Shown: piece after piece, positions 6,180 to 12,588 of the stretch
Numbering within the stretch: position 1 is the stretch's first letter
Layout of the letters: each line of letters opens with the position of its first letter
DNA from: a bacterium
GTDB lineage: Bacteria > Eremiobacterota > Eremiobacteria > Baltobacterales > Baltobacteraceae
Direction: 5' to 3'
Assembly (NCBI GenBank): GCA_021781095.1
Contig: JAJXXM010000262.1
Coordinates: 1-12,588 of the forward strand
DNA length: 12,588 bases
Notes under the pieces: model-generated
The model's database searches: none
What the model saw: only the letters and a program-made list of their open reading frames with translations
Told to the model about the DNA's origin: nothing
Position numbers and translations under genes: made by a program

Positions 6180-7106
6180 CTACCTCGGGGCATACTGGGC
6201 CATGAAAATGTAGTAGCCCGGCACCGGGAGACAGAGGCCGATCTTCGGGGAGTACGTCGTTTGCGACGCTGCATACAACGCGTTCCCGTCGAAGAGCCGT
6301 CGGCCGGAGGGGCTCTCAAACCCGAGCCCAACCACCTGCCCCTTGCGACCGAGTTCGACCCGAACCGCGACCGCGAGCTCGTAATACTCGCCCTCCGCGG
6401 CCGCGGCGCGCGGATAATTCGGCGCCGTTACCCGTTCGACTCGCGCCTGTCGAAAAGGGTGCGTGCACGTTAAGACGCTCGCCGGCTCCGAGATCGCATC
6501 GGCCCGAGCGATCGCCCCAATCGGGGGCAACGCGTGCGAATCGTAGACCGACGGATTGACGCGTTTCACGGCGGAGTGTTTCGTCGGCTTCGCGCCCTTA
6601 TGCGTGCGCGGCTCCTTCAACCACATCGCCGGGCAATGCGCCGTCGGGCTCGCACCGGCGCTACCGGCCTTCGAGACCCAAACATAGCGCGGGCGCCCGG
6701 CAGAGACCGGCAGTTCGAAAAACTGCGCGGGCGAGTGGACCTCATAACGGCGAAACGCCGCTTCGCTCGACCGATAGTTCCCATCATCGCGGAGAAGCGG
6801 CACCATGGGCGCCGTGACCCGATACCAGCCCTTCGTCGTCTGCATCGTAAGCTCGACCGAAAGCGCGGCGGGCGACGCTGCCGTCAACTCGTACCGCCAA
6901 ATCGATGCACCGCCACCGACCGCGCTCGCGGTGGCGCCGGGGCCTTGCGACTGCCGCTCCACGAATCCCGCGCGCGAAATCCGCCGCATCCATGCCGCAC
7001 AATAGGAGCGATAGGGAATCTGCTGCGTTTGCCACGCCGACGCAGCGCGCGGTAGCGCCGCGAGGACAACGAGCAGGCCGAAGGAGAGCGCGACTCGACG
7101 CTGCAT
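6180..7106 (-). CDS. Exported four-cysteine protein with TonB-C-like end, paralogue 3
   Basis: A 308-residue protein beginning with a clear signal peptide (MQRRVALSFGLLVVLAAL, AxA-type cleavage near ASA-W at 22-25), so it acts outside the cytoplasm. Four cysteines (36, 158, 214, 292) stand in the same contexts as in its neighbours: CAA near the mature N-terminus, HCPAM, TCTHPFR and LCLP. After C214 comes a stretch ending in SPSGRRLFDGNALYAAS...YSPKIGLCLP...YYIFMAQY, which follows the plan of the TonB C-terminal domain (S-S/P-G, D-x-x-A-L, s-x-f-x-P, x-P-v, f). It shares KRVNPSVY..HA near 181-192 with paralogue 1 (KRLNPSVF.PHA). The ATG at 7106 is two bases after the TGA of paralogue 2. The frame stays open far upstream, but that part is antisense-like noise over paralogue 2. 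It lacks the membrane anchor and long proline linker of a true TonB. Confidence 0.8.
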   Translation of the reverse strand: MQRRVALSFGLLVVLAALPRAASAWQTQQIPYRSYCAAWMRRISRAGFVERQSQGPGATASAVGGGASIWRYELTAASPAALSVELTMQTTKGWYRVTAPMVPLLRDDGNYRSSEAAFRRYEVHSPAQFFELPVSAGRPRYVWVSKAGSAGASPTAHCPAMWLKEPRTHKGAKPTKHSAVKRVNPSVYDSHALPPIGAIARADAISEPASVLTCTHPFRQARVERVTAPNYPRAAAAEGEYYELAVAVRVELGRKGQVVGLGFESPSGRRLFDGNALYAASQTTYSPKIGLCLPVPGYYIFMAQYAPR

Positions 7107-7108
7107 GC

Positions 7109-7912
7109 TCACGGCGAATACTGCCCGACAAAAACATACTCGCTCACCACCGGCGAGCAGAGAAAACGCGCGGGGTGAAAGCGCGACGCCTCCGCTGCAG
7201 CAATGACGTTCCGATCGAATGCCGGAATGCCGCTGGAGCGTAAGAGCTTCACCAAGGCGGGCTTCCCGAGTGAGTCGATGTCTACCAAGACGTCTGCCGA
7301 ACGCGTTTGAAACCCGAAATTGCCGCCGTATACGGTTCCGGCGCGCGCCATTCGCGCCTGACGATAGACCGCGCCGCACCGAAGCGGTGGCAGTGCCTGT
7401 TGCAGCGTTGCATCGAGGTTCAGCCGTTTGCCGGCAAGGAGCTGCTTCCAATGCCAAAATTTTGGAACGCCCGGGCTTTCGGCAACCGTCGGACAGGTCA
7501 CCGAGGGCGCACCATCGACCGCAGCCGTGTCGACGTACGCATAGCGAATGTGCGTCGCATGCGGAAAGTGCACCACGATCGCGCGGGTGAAGCGATCGTG
7601 CTTTTTCATCACGACGACGAGCGGCGTGACCGGTATCTGCACGATGTAGGCATTCTTCGTGCCTATGAAAGTGACGCTTGCCGCAACGCTCGTCGTGCCG
7701 CGCACGCCGAGAGCAAGCGCATAGCGCGTGGCGGCGCTCCCCGGCGCAACAGGGTTGGTCGCTGCGTGAATCGCGCTCCAAGCGACCGATGCCGCACAGA
7801 AGGCATTGCTCGCCGCCGCGGGAGCTCGCGTGCCCGGGCCAAGGACAAGTCCGGCGAGCATTCCGGCGACAAGAATCGACGAGCGCGTCGCGCCAAACGC
7901 GCGTTGAATCAC
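7109..7912 (-). CDS. Exported four-cysteine protein with TonB-C-like end, shorter paralogue 2
   Basis: 267 residues with a signal peptide (SSILVAGMLAGLVLGPG at 11-27, cleavage near PAAA-S). It is the most divergent of the three neighbours but keeps four cysteines in order: C39 (FCAAS), C140 (TCPTV), C179 (RCGAVYRQAR) and C252 (LCSPVVSE). The C-terminal 75 residues are the clearest TonB-C-like stretch of the set: VDIDSLGKPALVKLLRSSG at 210-228, then IPAFDRNVIAAAEASRFHPA and YVFVGQYSP. Compared with paralogues 1 and 3 it lacks the NPSV-x-x-x-HA segment and about 40 residues. Its GTG start (7912-7910) overlaps the TGA of paralogue 1 in a GTGA quartet, which shows translational coupling. The C-terminal FVGQYSP echoes FMAQYAPR of paralogue 3. 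Function unknown. Confidence 0.78.
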   Translation of the reverse strand: MIQRAFGATRSSILVAGMLAGLVLGPGTRAPAAASNAFCAASVAWSAIHAATNPVAPGSAATRYALALGVRGTTSVAASVTFIGTKNAYIVQIPVTPLVVVMKKHDRFTRAIVVHFPHATHIRYAYVDTAAVDGAPSVTCPTVAESPGVPKFWHWKQLLAGKRLNLDATLQQALPPLRCGAVYRQARMARAGTVYGGNFGFQTRSADVLVDIDSLGKPALVKLLRSSGIPAFDRNVIAAAEASRFHPARFLCSPVVSEYVFVGQYSP

Positions 7913-8835
7913 TGGCCGGTCCCTTCGAAATCCTCGATGAACAGGAACTCGCTGGGGGCGGGTTTGCAGAGCGCCATGCCGGACCGATACTGCGAATTTT
8001 CCACAATCCGCAACACGGTTGCGTCGAAATCGCGTACGCCGGTCGGTGTTAGCAAGGTCGCTCCGGTAACGTTATTATGCGTTCCGAGTTGCACCAATGC
8101 GGAGATCGGCACCGTGCCGGTAACGCTGTGCGGCAGCAACGGGTAACTGGCGGGAAAGCTTTTGACCATACGCGGCAGGCGAAACGGGTCGGTGCACGTG
8201 TATTGGGCTGCGGGGCCGACGCGTTGTGCCTGGACGATCTTGGCGATGTCGGGACGCGCGTGTGGATTGAAGACCGACGGGTTTAAGCGCTTGAAATAGT
8301 AAGGGTTAAAACCTGGAGTCGGGTTATATTTCGTCTTCGCGGGCGGCGGCGTCGGCATCGATATGGACGCGGTAGAGAACGGCACGCCGCCCATCGCCGG
8401 ACAAGCGCCGAGAACGGTCGCCCCGACCTTTCCGATGCCGCGCACCCAGATATATTGAAGCGGCCCTGCGTCGGGCGGCAAAAGTACAAATTGGGCGCGA
8501 GAGCGATACTCGTGCCGCCCAAAACGAGCGTACGGCGTCACATACAATCCATCGTCCTTCCGCACGTATACATCGGGGACGTCGGCGTCGAAGGTGCCGG
8601 TATCGGTACCGATGGTCAAATCCACGCTCGCGTGGAATGTCGAGACGCCCGAGAGATCGTAGCGCCAGAGCCCCGGGAAACCGCGCACCGACGAAACCGA
8701 ACTCACGCGCGCCGCGCAGTACATTTTCGGTTGTATTTCATCGAAATGGTCGAAGGCCGCGGCCGGTCGTGCAAGGGCAAAGCCGGCGACGGCAAAAGTC
8801 GACGCAGCAAAAAACAATAGAAAAATGCGTTTCAT
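7909..8835 (-). CDS. Exported four-cysteine protein with TonB-C-like end, paralogue 1
   Basis: First gene of the three-gene set, 308 residues from the ATG at 8835; a GTG at 8847 would add four residues ahead of the signal peptide. The signal peptide is MKRIFLLFFAASTFAVAGFA with cleavage near PAAA-F. Cysteines lie at 40 (YCAAR), 145 (ACPAM), 214 (TCTDPFR) and 290 (LCKP), nearly the same spacing as paralogue 3 (36, 158, 214, 292), and the two proteins have the same length. Between C40 and C145 both carry WRY-D/E-L, a beta-rich stretch, RHEY/RRYEV and YIWV/YVWV, suggesting an N-terminal beta domain. The C-terminal part (LLTPTGVRDFDATVLRIVE, then SQYRSGMALCKP) follows the TonB-C plan. A hairpin overlaps the 5' leader. 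Exported location is well supported; the role is unknown. Confidence 0.82.
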   Translation of the reverse strand: MKRIFLLFFAASTFAVAGFALARPAAAFDHFDEIQPKMYCAARVSSVSSVRGFPGLWRYDLSGVSTFHASVDLTIGTDTGTFDADVPDVYVRKDDGLYVTPYARFGRHEYRSRAQFVLLPPDAGPLQYIWVRGIGKVGATVLGACPAMGGVPFSTASISMPTPPPAKTKYNPTPGFNPYYFKRLNPSVFNPHARPDIAKIVQAQRVGPAAQYTCTDPFRLPRMVKSFPASYPLLPHSVTGTVPISALVQLGTHNNVTGATLLTPTGVRDFDATVLRIVENSQYRSGMALCKPAPSEFLFIEDFEGTGQ

Positions 8836-8841
8836 CGGCGC

Positions 8842-8861
8842 GCTCACTTCGCTTCGTGAGC
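8842..8861 (-). promoter_or_regulatory. Leader hairpin at the start of the secreted-protein operon
   Basis: GCTCAC (8842-8847) and GTGAGC (8856-8861) form a perfect 6-bp inverted repeat with an 8-base loop, 7 bases upstream of the ATG of paralogue 1 on the minus strand. The alternative GTG start is within the hairpin's arm. In mRNA the stem would occupy the ribosome-binding region, so it may limit translation; as DNA it could be a small operator between this operon and the divergent dehydrogenase operon. A better Shine-Dalgarno (GGGAGG, complement of 8869-8874) lies too far upstream to serve the ATG unless the hairpin brings it closer. The 8862-8939 remainder shows no convincing promoter on either strand. 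Confidence 0.35.
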
Positions 8862-8939
8862 CAAGCGGCCTCCCTTTCGACGGCGCATTAAGGGCGGGGC
8901 GCAGGATTTCGGCAGCGGGCCGGGCGAGTACGTCTCCCC

Positions 8940-9965
8940 GTGGCTACCACAAACCGTACCTCGCCGCCCTTCGAGCGCGCGGGCCTCTCCGACGAACAGC
9001 TCGTCGGCATGCTGCGCACCATGCTGCTCCAGCGCATGCTCGAAAATCGCGGCTTCCAACTCAACCGGCAAGGGAAGATCCCGTTCGCCTCGGCGAGCGA
9101 AGGGCACGAAGGCGTGCAGGCCGGCGCCGCGATGGCCTTCGCCCGCGGGCGCGACCTGCTCTTTCCCTACTATCGCGATCTCGGGCTCGCGCTCGGCGTC
9201 GGGCTCACCCCCTACGAGGTGCTGCTCTCGCTCTTCGCGCGCGCGGCCGACCTTTCGGGCGGGCGACAGTTCCCGCACCACTACGCGAGCCGTCGCCTCG
9301 GCATCGCGACGATCTCCTCCATCATCGCCGCCCAGCTCTCCCACGCGGTTGGGGCGGCGTACGCGCTGCGCGTCCGTGGAGAGAACGGGCGCGCCGTGCT
9401 CACCACCTTCGGCGATGGAGCGACCAGCGAAGGCGAGTGGCACGAGTCGGTCAATTTCGCCGCGGTTCATAAGCTACCGATCGTCCTGCTCTGCGAGAAT
9501 AACGAGTGGGCGATCAGCACGCCGCTCGCCAAGCAGATGGGGCAACCCGATATCTGGCGCCGGGCGGCGGGGTACGGCCTGCCCTCCACCTGCGTCGACG
9601 GCATGGATCCGGTCGCTTGCTATCTCGCCGTCTCCGACGCGCTCGATCGCGCACGGACCGGCGGCGGCCCGACACTGGTCGAGGCGAAGTGCTACCGCTT
9701 CCTCGCCCACACCACCGACGACGACGACCGCACCTATCGCAGCCGCGAGGAGGTCGAGGCGCACCGCCGCGACGATCCGGTGCCGAACTTCGAACGTCGG
9801 CTCGTCGAGGCAGGCATCCTCGCCCCCGAGGGACTGGAGCGCCTTAAAGCCGAGTTGCTCGCCGAAATCAACGAGGCGACCGACCGCGCGGAAGCGATGC
9901 CCTACCCCGGCGGCGAAGAACTCTACCGCAACGTGTACGCGGATTCCACCGATCCGTGGCGATAA
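8940..9965 (+). CDS. 2-oxoacid (branched-chain type) dehydrogenase E1 alpha subunit, copy 1
   Basis: 341-residue alpha subunit of a heterotetrameric thiamine-diphosphate decarboxylase, which converts a 2-oxoacid and passes the acyl group to lipoyl-E2. The ThDP/Mg motif runs from GDG (158-160) to NN (187-188) with SEGEWHESVNF between. GGRQFPHHY at 107-115 followed by ISS-x-x-AAQ and HAVGAAYA is characteristic of branched-chain rather than pyruvate E1 alpha. The active-site loop RFLAHTTDDDDRTYRS at 253-268 keeps the His-Thr-x-Asp pattern that in mammalian enzymes is phosphorylated at serine; here the first position is Thr. The GTG start has no visible Shine-Dalgarno but aligns with the start of copy 2. 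Copy 2 begins 26 bases downstream. Keeping all active-site motifs argues that this copy is functional. Confidence 0.9.
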   Translation: MATTNRTSPPFERAGLSDEQLVGMLRTMLLQRMLENRGFQLNRQGKIPFASASEGHEGVQAGAAMAFARGRDLLFPYYRDLGLALGVGLTPYEVLLSLFARAADLSGGRQFPHHYASRRLGIATISSIIAAQLSHAVGAAYALRVRGENGRAVLTTFGDGATSEGEWHESVNFAAVHKLPIVLLCENNEWAISTPLAKQMGQPDIWRRAAGYGLPSTCVDGMDPVACYLAVSDALDRARTGGGPTLVEAKCYRFLAHTTDDDDRTYRSREEVEAHRRDDPVPNFERRLVEAGILAPEGLERLKAELLAEINEATDRAEAMPYPGGEELYRNVYADSTDPWR

Positions 9966-9991
9966 CTCACGCACGATAAGGACAATCTTAG

Positions 9992-11017
9992 ATGGCGAAG
10001 ACCGATACGAAGGGCAAAAAGCTCGAGCGCAACGGCTTGAGCGACGATCAACTGCGGGCAATCTTCCGCAACATGCTGTTGCAACGGCAGCTCGACAACC
10101 GCGGCTTCCAGCTCAACCGCCAAGGGAAGATTCCCTTCGCGCTGGGGAGCGAGGGGCACGAGGCGCTCCAAGCCGGCGCGGCGATGGCCTTTCATCGCGG
10201 CAAAGATCTGCTCGCGCCGTACTATCGCGATCTGGGCCTCGCGCTCGGCATTGGGCTCACACCCTACGAGATTTTGCTCTCGCTCTTCGCACGTGCCGCC
10301 GACCATAACGGCGGGCGGCAGTTTCCCAACCATTATTCCAGCAAAGCGGCTGGGCTGATGTCCTTCTCGTCGATTCTCGCCGCGCACATACCGCACGCAG
10401 TCGGCGCGGCGTACGCGATGAAATATCGCGGCGAACGCGGCCGCGCGGTGCTCGTCACCTGCGGCGACGGCACGACCAGCGAAGGCGAGTGGCACGAATC
10501 GGTCAACTTCGCATCGATTCATAAGCTCCCGGTCGTCTTTCTTGTCGAGAACAATCTCTGGGCGATCTCGACGCCGATCGAACACCAGATGGGGCAACCC
10601 GAAATTTGGAAGCGCGCCGCCGGATACGGCATCCCCGGCCATCGCTTTAATGGGTTCGATCCGATCGAAACCTACGGCAACGTCAACGAGGCGCTCGACC
10701 GCGCGCGCAACGGCGGCGGCCCGACGCTGCTGGAAGGGATGTGCTATCGCTTCCTCGCGCACTCCACCGACGACAACGATATGACCTATCGCACCAAAGA
10801 AGAGGTCGCCGAGCATCGCAAGGACGATCCGGTGCCGCTCTTCGAGCGCGTGCTGCTCGATCACGACGTGATGAGCGCCGCCGACGTCGAACAACTCAAA
10901 CGCGACGTGCTGCGCGAGACCAACGAAGCGACCGATCGCGCCGAGGCGATGCCGTATCCGACGGCCGCCGATCTTTACACGCATCTCTACGAAGGAGCAT
11001 GGCAGCCGTGGCAGTGA
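9992..11017 (+). CDS. bkdA1: 2-oxoacid (branched-chain type) dehydrogenase E1 alpha subunit, copy 2
   Basis: Second E1 alpha, also 341 residues, aligning with copy 1 without a single gap; hand count gives about 224 identical residues (66%). Motifs fall at the same positions: GGRQFPNHY (107-115), GDG (158-160), ENN (186-188), and the loop RFLAHSTDDNDMTYRT (253-268), with the Ser that copy 1 replaces by Thr. Differences concentrate in residues 5-14, 116-126, 216-232 and the C-terminal third (281-303, 324-341). The ATG has AAGGA 9 bases upstream (9978-9982), better than copy 1. Its TGA is overlapped by the E1 beta start region, so this copy is the one translationally linked to E1 beta. Branched-chain specificity is inferred from motif resemblance to BCKDHA; the symbol follows Pseudomonas usage. 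Confidence 0.9.
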   Translation: MAKTDTKGKKLERNGLSDDQLRAIFRNMLLQRQLDNRGFQLNRQGKIPFALGSEGHEALQAGAAMAFHRGKDLLAPYYRDLGLALGIGLTPYEILLSLFARAADHNGGRQFPNHYSSKAAGLMSFSSILAAHIPHAVGAAYAMKYRGERGRAVLVTCGDGTTSEGEWHESVNFASIHKLPVVFLVENNLWAISTPIEHQMGQPEIWKRAAGYGIPGHRFNGFDPIETYGNVNEALDRARNGGGPTLLEGMCYRFLAHSTDDNDMTYRTKEEVAEHRKDDPVPLFERVLLDHDVMSAADVEQLKRDVLRETNEATDRAEAMPYPTAADLYTHLYEGAWQPWQ

Positions 11018-12018
11018 GCAGCCCTACCCAAACGACGCAAATCATGAACAACGTCGATGCCGTGCGCGCGACGCTCTACGATGCGATGAAGAACGATCCG
11101 CGCACCGTCATTCTCGGCGAGGATGTCGGCGCGCGCGGCAACGTCTTTCTCATCACCAAGGATTTCGCCAAGGAATTCGGCCCGCAGCGCGTGATCGACA
11201 CGCCGATCGCCGAAGCGTCGATCGTCGGCATCGCCATCGGCATGGCGATGGAAGGCCTGCGGCCGATCGCCGAGATCCAATTCGCCGATTTCATCTATCC
11301 CGCGTTCAATCAGATTGTCGGGGAAGCCGCCAAAACGCGCTACCGGAGCAACGGCGAGTATACCTGTCCGTTGGTCATCCGCACGCCCTACGGCGGCGGC
11401 GTACGCGGCGCGCTCTCACACTCGGTTTCGATCGAAGCGCTCTTCTACCACGTTCCCGGCCTCAAGATTCTCGCGCCGGCGTTCCCCGCCGATGTGAAAG
11501 GCTTGCTCAATGCAGCGATCGACGATCCCGACCCGGTTCTCTTTCTCGAGCACAAGAAAACCTATCGTCTGATTAAAGGCGAAGTACCCGACGGCCATTA
11601 CACCATTCCGATCGGTAAAGCGAACGTGCTCAAAGAGGGCACCGCGCTGACGGTCGTCTCCTACGGGCTCTACGTGCACTGGGCGCTCGAAGCGGCGCAG
11701 CAGTTGGCAGGGGAGGGCATCTCGGTCGAGGTGATCGATCTTCGCTCGATTCGGCCGATGGATAAAACGACGATTCTGCAATCGGTCGAGAAGACACGTA
11801 AGCTGCTCATCGTCCACGAAGACAACAAATTCGGCGGCATCGGTGCCGAGATCAGCGCGATGGTCGCCGAAGAGGCGCTCTTCTCGCTCGACGCTCCGAT
11901 CCGCCGCCATTGTGCGCCCGACGTGCCCGCGATGGGCTACGCCGAACCGCTCGAACACGAATACATGTCGTCGCCGGCGAAAATTGCCGATGCGATGCGC
12001 GAACTCGCACGCTTTTAA
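11008..12018 (+). CDS. bkdA2: 2-oxoacid (branched-chain type) dehydrogenase E1 beta subunit
   Basis: Beta subunit of the E1 heterotetramer, about 336 residues. Visible motifs, from the GTG at 11008: LGEDVG (36-41), TPIAEA (65-70) with the glutamate that activates the ThDP pyrimidine ring, EIQFADFIYPAFNQIV (89-104), the GGGVRGALSHS segment (129-139) with the active-site-facing His138, then PGLKILAP, EHKKTYR, and the C-terminal transketolase domain with VIDLRSIRPMD. EIQFAD-x-I-x-PAF and RGAL-x-HS are the branched-chain pattern. Four starts compete. ATG 10999 is only one base after GGAG, GTG 11008 is 10 bases from it and is preferred, GTG 11014 makes a GTGA overlap with the E1 alpha stop, and ATG 11044 has no Shine-Dalgarno. 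After the His, the usual Q-S-P-E reads V-S-I-E. It pairs with one or both E1 alpha copies. Confidence 0.92.
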   Translation: MAVSSPTQTTQIMNNVDAVRATLYDAMKNDPRTVILGEDVGARGNVFLITKDFAKEFGPQRVIDTPIAEASIVGIAIGMAMEGLRPIAEIQFADFIYPAFNQIVGEAAKTRYRSNGEYTCPLVIRTPYGGGVRGALSHSVSIEALFYHVPGLKILAPAFPADVKGLLNAAIDDPDPVLFLEHKKTYRLIKGEVPDGHYTIPIGKANVLKEGTALTVVSYGLYVHWALEAAQQLAGEGISVEVIDLRSIRPMDKTTILQSVEKTRKLLIVHEDNKFGGIGAEISAMVAEEALFSLDAPIRRHCAPDVPAMGYAEPLEHEYMSSPAKIADAMRELARF

Positions 12019-12036
12019 ACGAAAGAACGAAACCAG

Positions 12037-12588
12037 ATGGCGACCACGATTACCATGCCGCAACTCGGTGAGACCGTCACCGAAGGGACGGTCGCGCAAT
12101 GGCTCAAGAAGCCCGGCGATAGCGTCGAGAAATACGAAGCCTTCGTCGAGGTTTCCACCGATAAAGTCAACGCCGAGGTTCCCTCGCCGGTGACCGGAAC
12201 GTTGCGCGAAGTGCTCGTTCAAGAAGGCGAGACCGTTGCGACCGGAACGCCGATTGCAGTGATCGACGAAGTCGGTGCCGCGACCCAGAGCAACACGCAC
12301 GGAACCGAGCCGACGCAGCAAGTCGCCGACGCGGCGTCGGCGCCTGCGAAACCGAGTAACGGAAGCACCTCGCACGCCCCGGCGGCAGCGGCGCCGGCAC
12401 CGGCGGCGGCACACGCACCGGCGCCCGCGCGCCCGGCGGAGCTCGATATCGCCGGGCTCGAGGCGGCGTTGCGCATGGCGTCGCCCGCGGTGCGCAAACT
12501 CGCGCGCGAGCACCGCATCGATATTCGCGCCTTGCAGGGAAGCGGCACGAACGGTCGCGTGACCGCACAGGACGTGATCACCGCTGCA
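12037..12588 (+). CDS. Dihydrolipoyl acyltransferase (E2), N-terminal part, cut by the right edge
   Basis: The first 184 codons of the E2 core component, open to the window end. Residues 1-77 form a lipoyl domain: [19 protein letters not shown] near 7-25 and [14 protein letters not shown] at 38-51, with Lys43 as the expected lipoylation site. A flexible linker follows (about 80-147), rich in Ala and Pro at 114-134. Residues 148-182 ([16 protein letters not shown]... then [13 protein letters not shown]) are the peripheral subunit-binding domain that docks E1 or E3. The catalytic acyltransferase domain with its His-x-x-x-Asp-Gly motif lies beyond the edge, so substrate class cannot be checked. 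One lipoyl domain is seen. The ATG is 18 bases after the E1 beta stop, with only a weak GAAAGAA purine stretch upstream, consistent with an operon. An E3 gene may follow outside. Confidence 0.92.
   Translation, partial: MATTITMPQLGETVTEGTVAQWLKKPGDSVEKYEAFVEVSTDKVNAEVPSPVTGTLREVLVQEGETVATGTPIAVIDEVGAATQSNTHGTEPTQQVADAASAPAKPSNGSTSHAPAAAAPAPAAAHAPAPARPAELDIAGLEAALRMASPAVRKLAREHRIDIRALQGSGTNGRVTAQDVITAA

Noticed and set aside
5021..6205. 394-codon plus-strand open frame opposite the M20 gene
   Set aside because: Composition (Arg, His, Asp-rich) is typical of the antisense frame of a GC-rich gene. The minus strand carries a complete M20 enzyme.
7107..8006. Extension of the paralogue 3 frame upstream to 8006
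   Set aside because: It is Arg/Cys/Ser-rich shadow translation of paralogue 2; the signal peptide begins at the ATG at 7106.
9923..10984. 353-codon minus-strand open frame opposite E1-alpha copy 2
   Set aside because: Antisense shadow of a gene with all ThDP motifs; no motifs of its own.
10741..10998. Upstream extension of the E1-beta frame inside E1-alpha copy 2
   Set aside because: Arg-rich shadow of the alpha gene without homology; E1-beta begins at the junction.
8940..11017. Tandem E1-alpha genes as an assembly duplication
   Set aside because: About one third of residues differ and the nucleotide sequences differ throughout, so this is a true gene pair.
12370..12440. GC-rich Ala/Pro codon repeats as a possible tandem repeat or recombination site
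   Set aside because: Explained by the flexible Ala/Pro linker of E2, which is normal for this protein family.
11416..12513. 365-codon minus-strand open frame opposite E1-beta and E2
   Set aside because: It spans two genes on the other strand and has repetitive Arg-rich composition.
1..12588. CRISPR array, tRNA, insertion sequence or prophage signs
   Set aside because: No regularly spaced repeats, cloverleaf-like stretches, transposase or integrase motifs were seen on either strand.

Overview
The window comes from a GC-rich bacterium. Codons favour G or C in the third position, GTG starts are common (ABC permease, ABC ATPase, the middle secreted protein, the first E1-alpha), and several genes are separated by 1-5 bases or overlap by 4. 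No rRNA, tRNA, insertion sequence or CRISPR array is visible. Nothing fixes the phylum. The set of short exported TonB-C-like proteins beside a branched-chain oxoacid dehydrogenase operon makes me think of Candidatus Eremiobacterota (WPS-2) or a similar deep lineage, but this is a weak inference.

Layout. (1) 1-114, minus strand: first 38 codons of a gene leaving the window, possibly a WYL/DeoR-like regulator. It is divergent from (2) 319-1153, plus strand: a type II toxin-antitoxin pair, a ribbon-helix-helix DUF1778 (TacA-like) antitoxin overlapping a GNAT acetyltransferase (TacT-like) toxin, with a good candidate promoter upstream. (3) 1154-1246: a gap with a small hairpin and a 12-bp direct repeat. 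(4) 1247-4434, minus strand: a compact operon transcribed DHH phosphoesterase, ABC ATPase, ABC permease. (5) 4435-4577: a divergent intergenic gap that can fold into a long interrupted hairpin. (6) 4578-4937, plus strand: a small protein of unknown function, almost abutting (7) 4943-6115, minus strand: an M20 amidohydrolase. (8) 6180-8835, minus strand: three consecutive exported proteins with the same four-cysteine order and a TonB-C-terminus-like domain, coupled by a GTGA overlap and a 2-base gap. (9) 8940-12588, plus strand: a 2-oxoacid dehydrogenase operon with two E1-alpha genes in tandem, then E1-beta and the N-terminal part of E2, which runs off the right edge.

How the genes work together. 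The E1-alpha/E1-beta/E2 cluster should form a thiamine-diphosphate dependent complex, closest in motifs to branched-chain 2-oxoacid dehydrogenase, making branched acyl-CoA for catabolism or as primers for branched fatty acids. The unusual point is the second E1-alpha copy: same length, alignable without gaps, about 66% identical by hand count. The ATPase and permease form one exporter; the DHH protein is co-transcribed but has no obvious mechanistic link. The three secreted proteins look like an undescribed tandem paralogue family and are the best candidate for a new system here. Their function cannot be read from the sequence.
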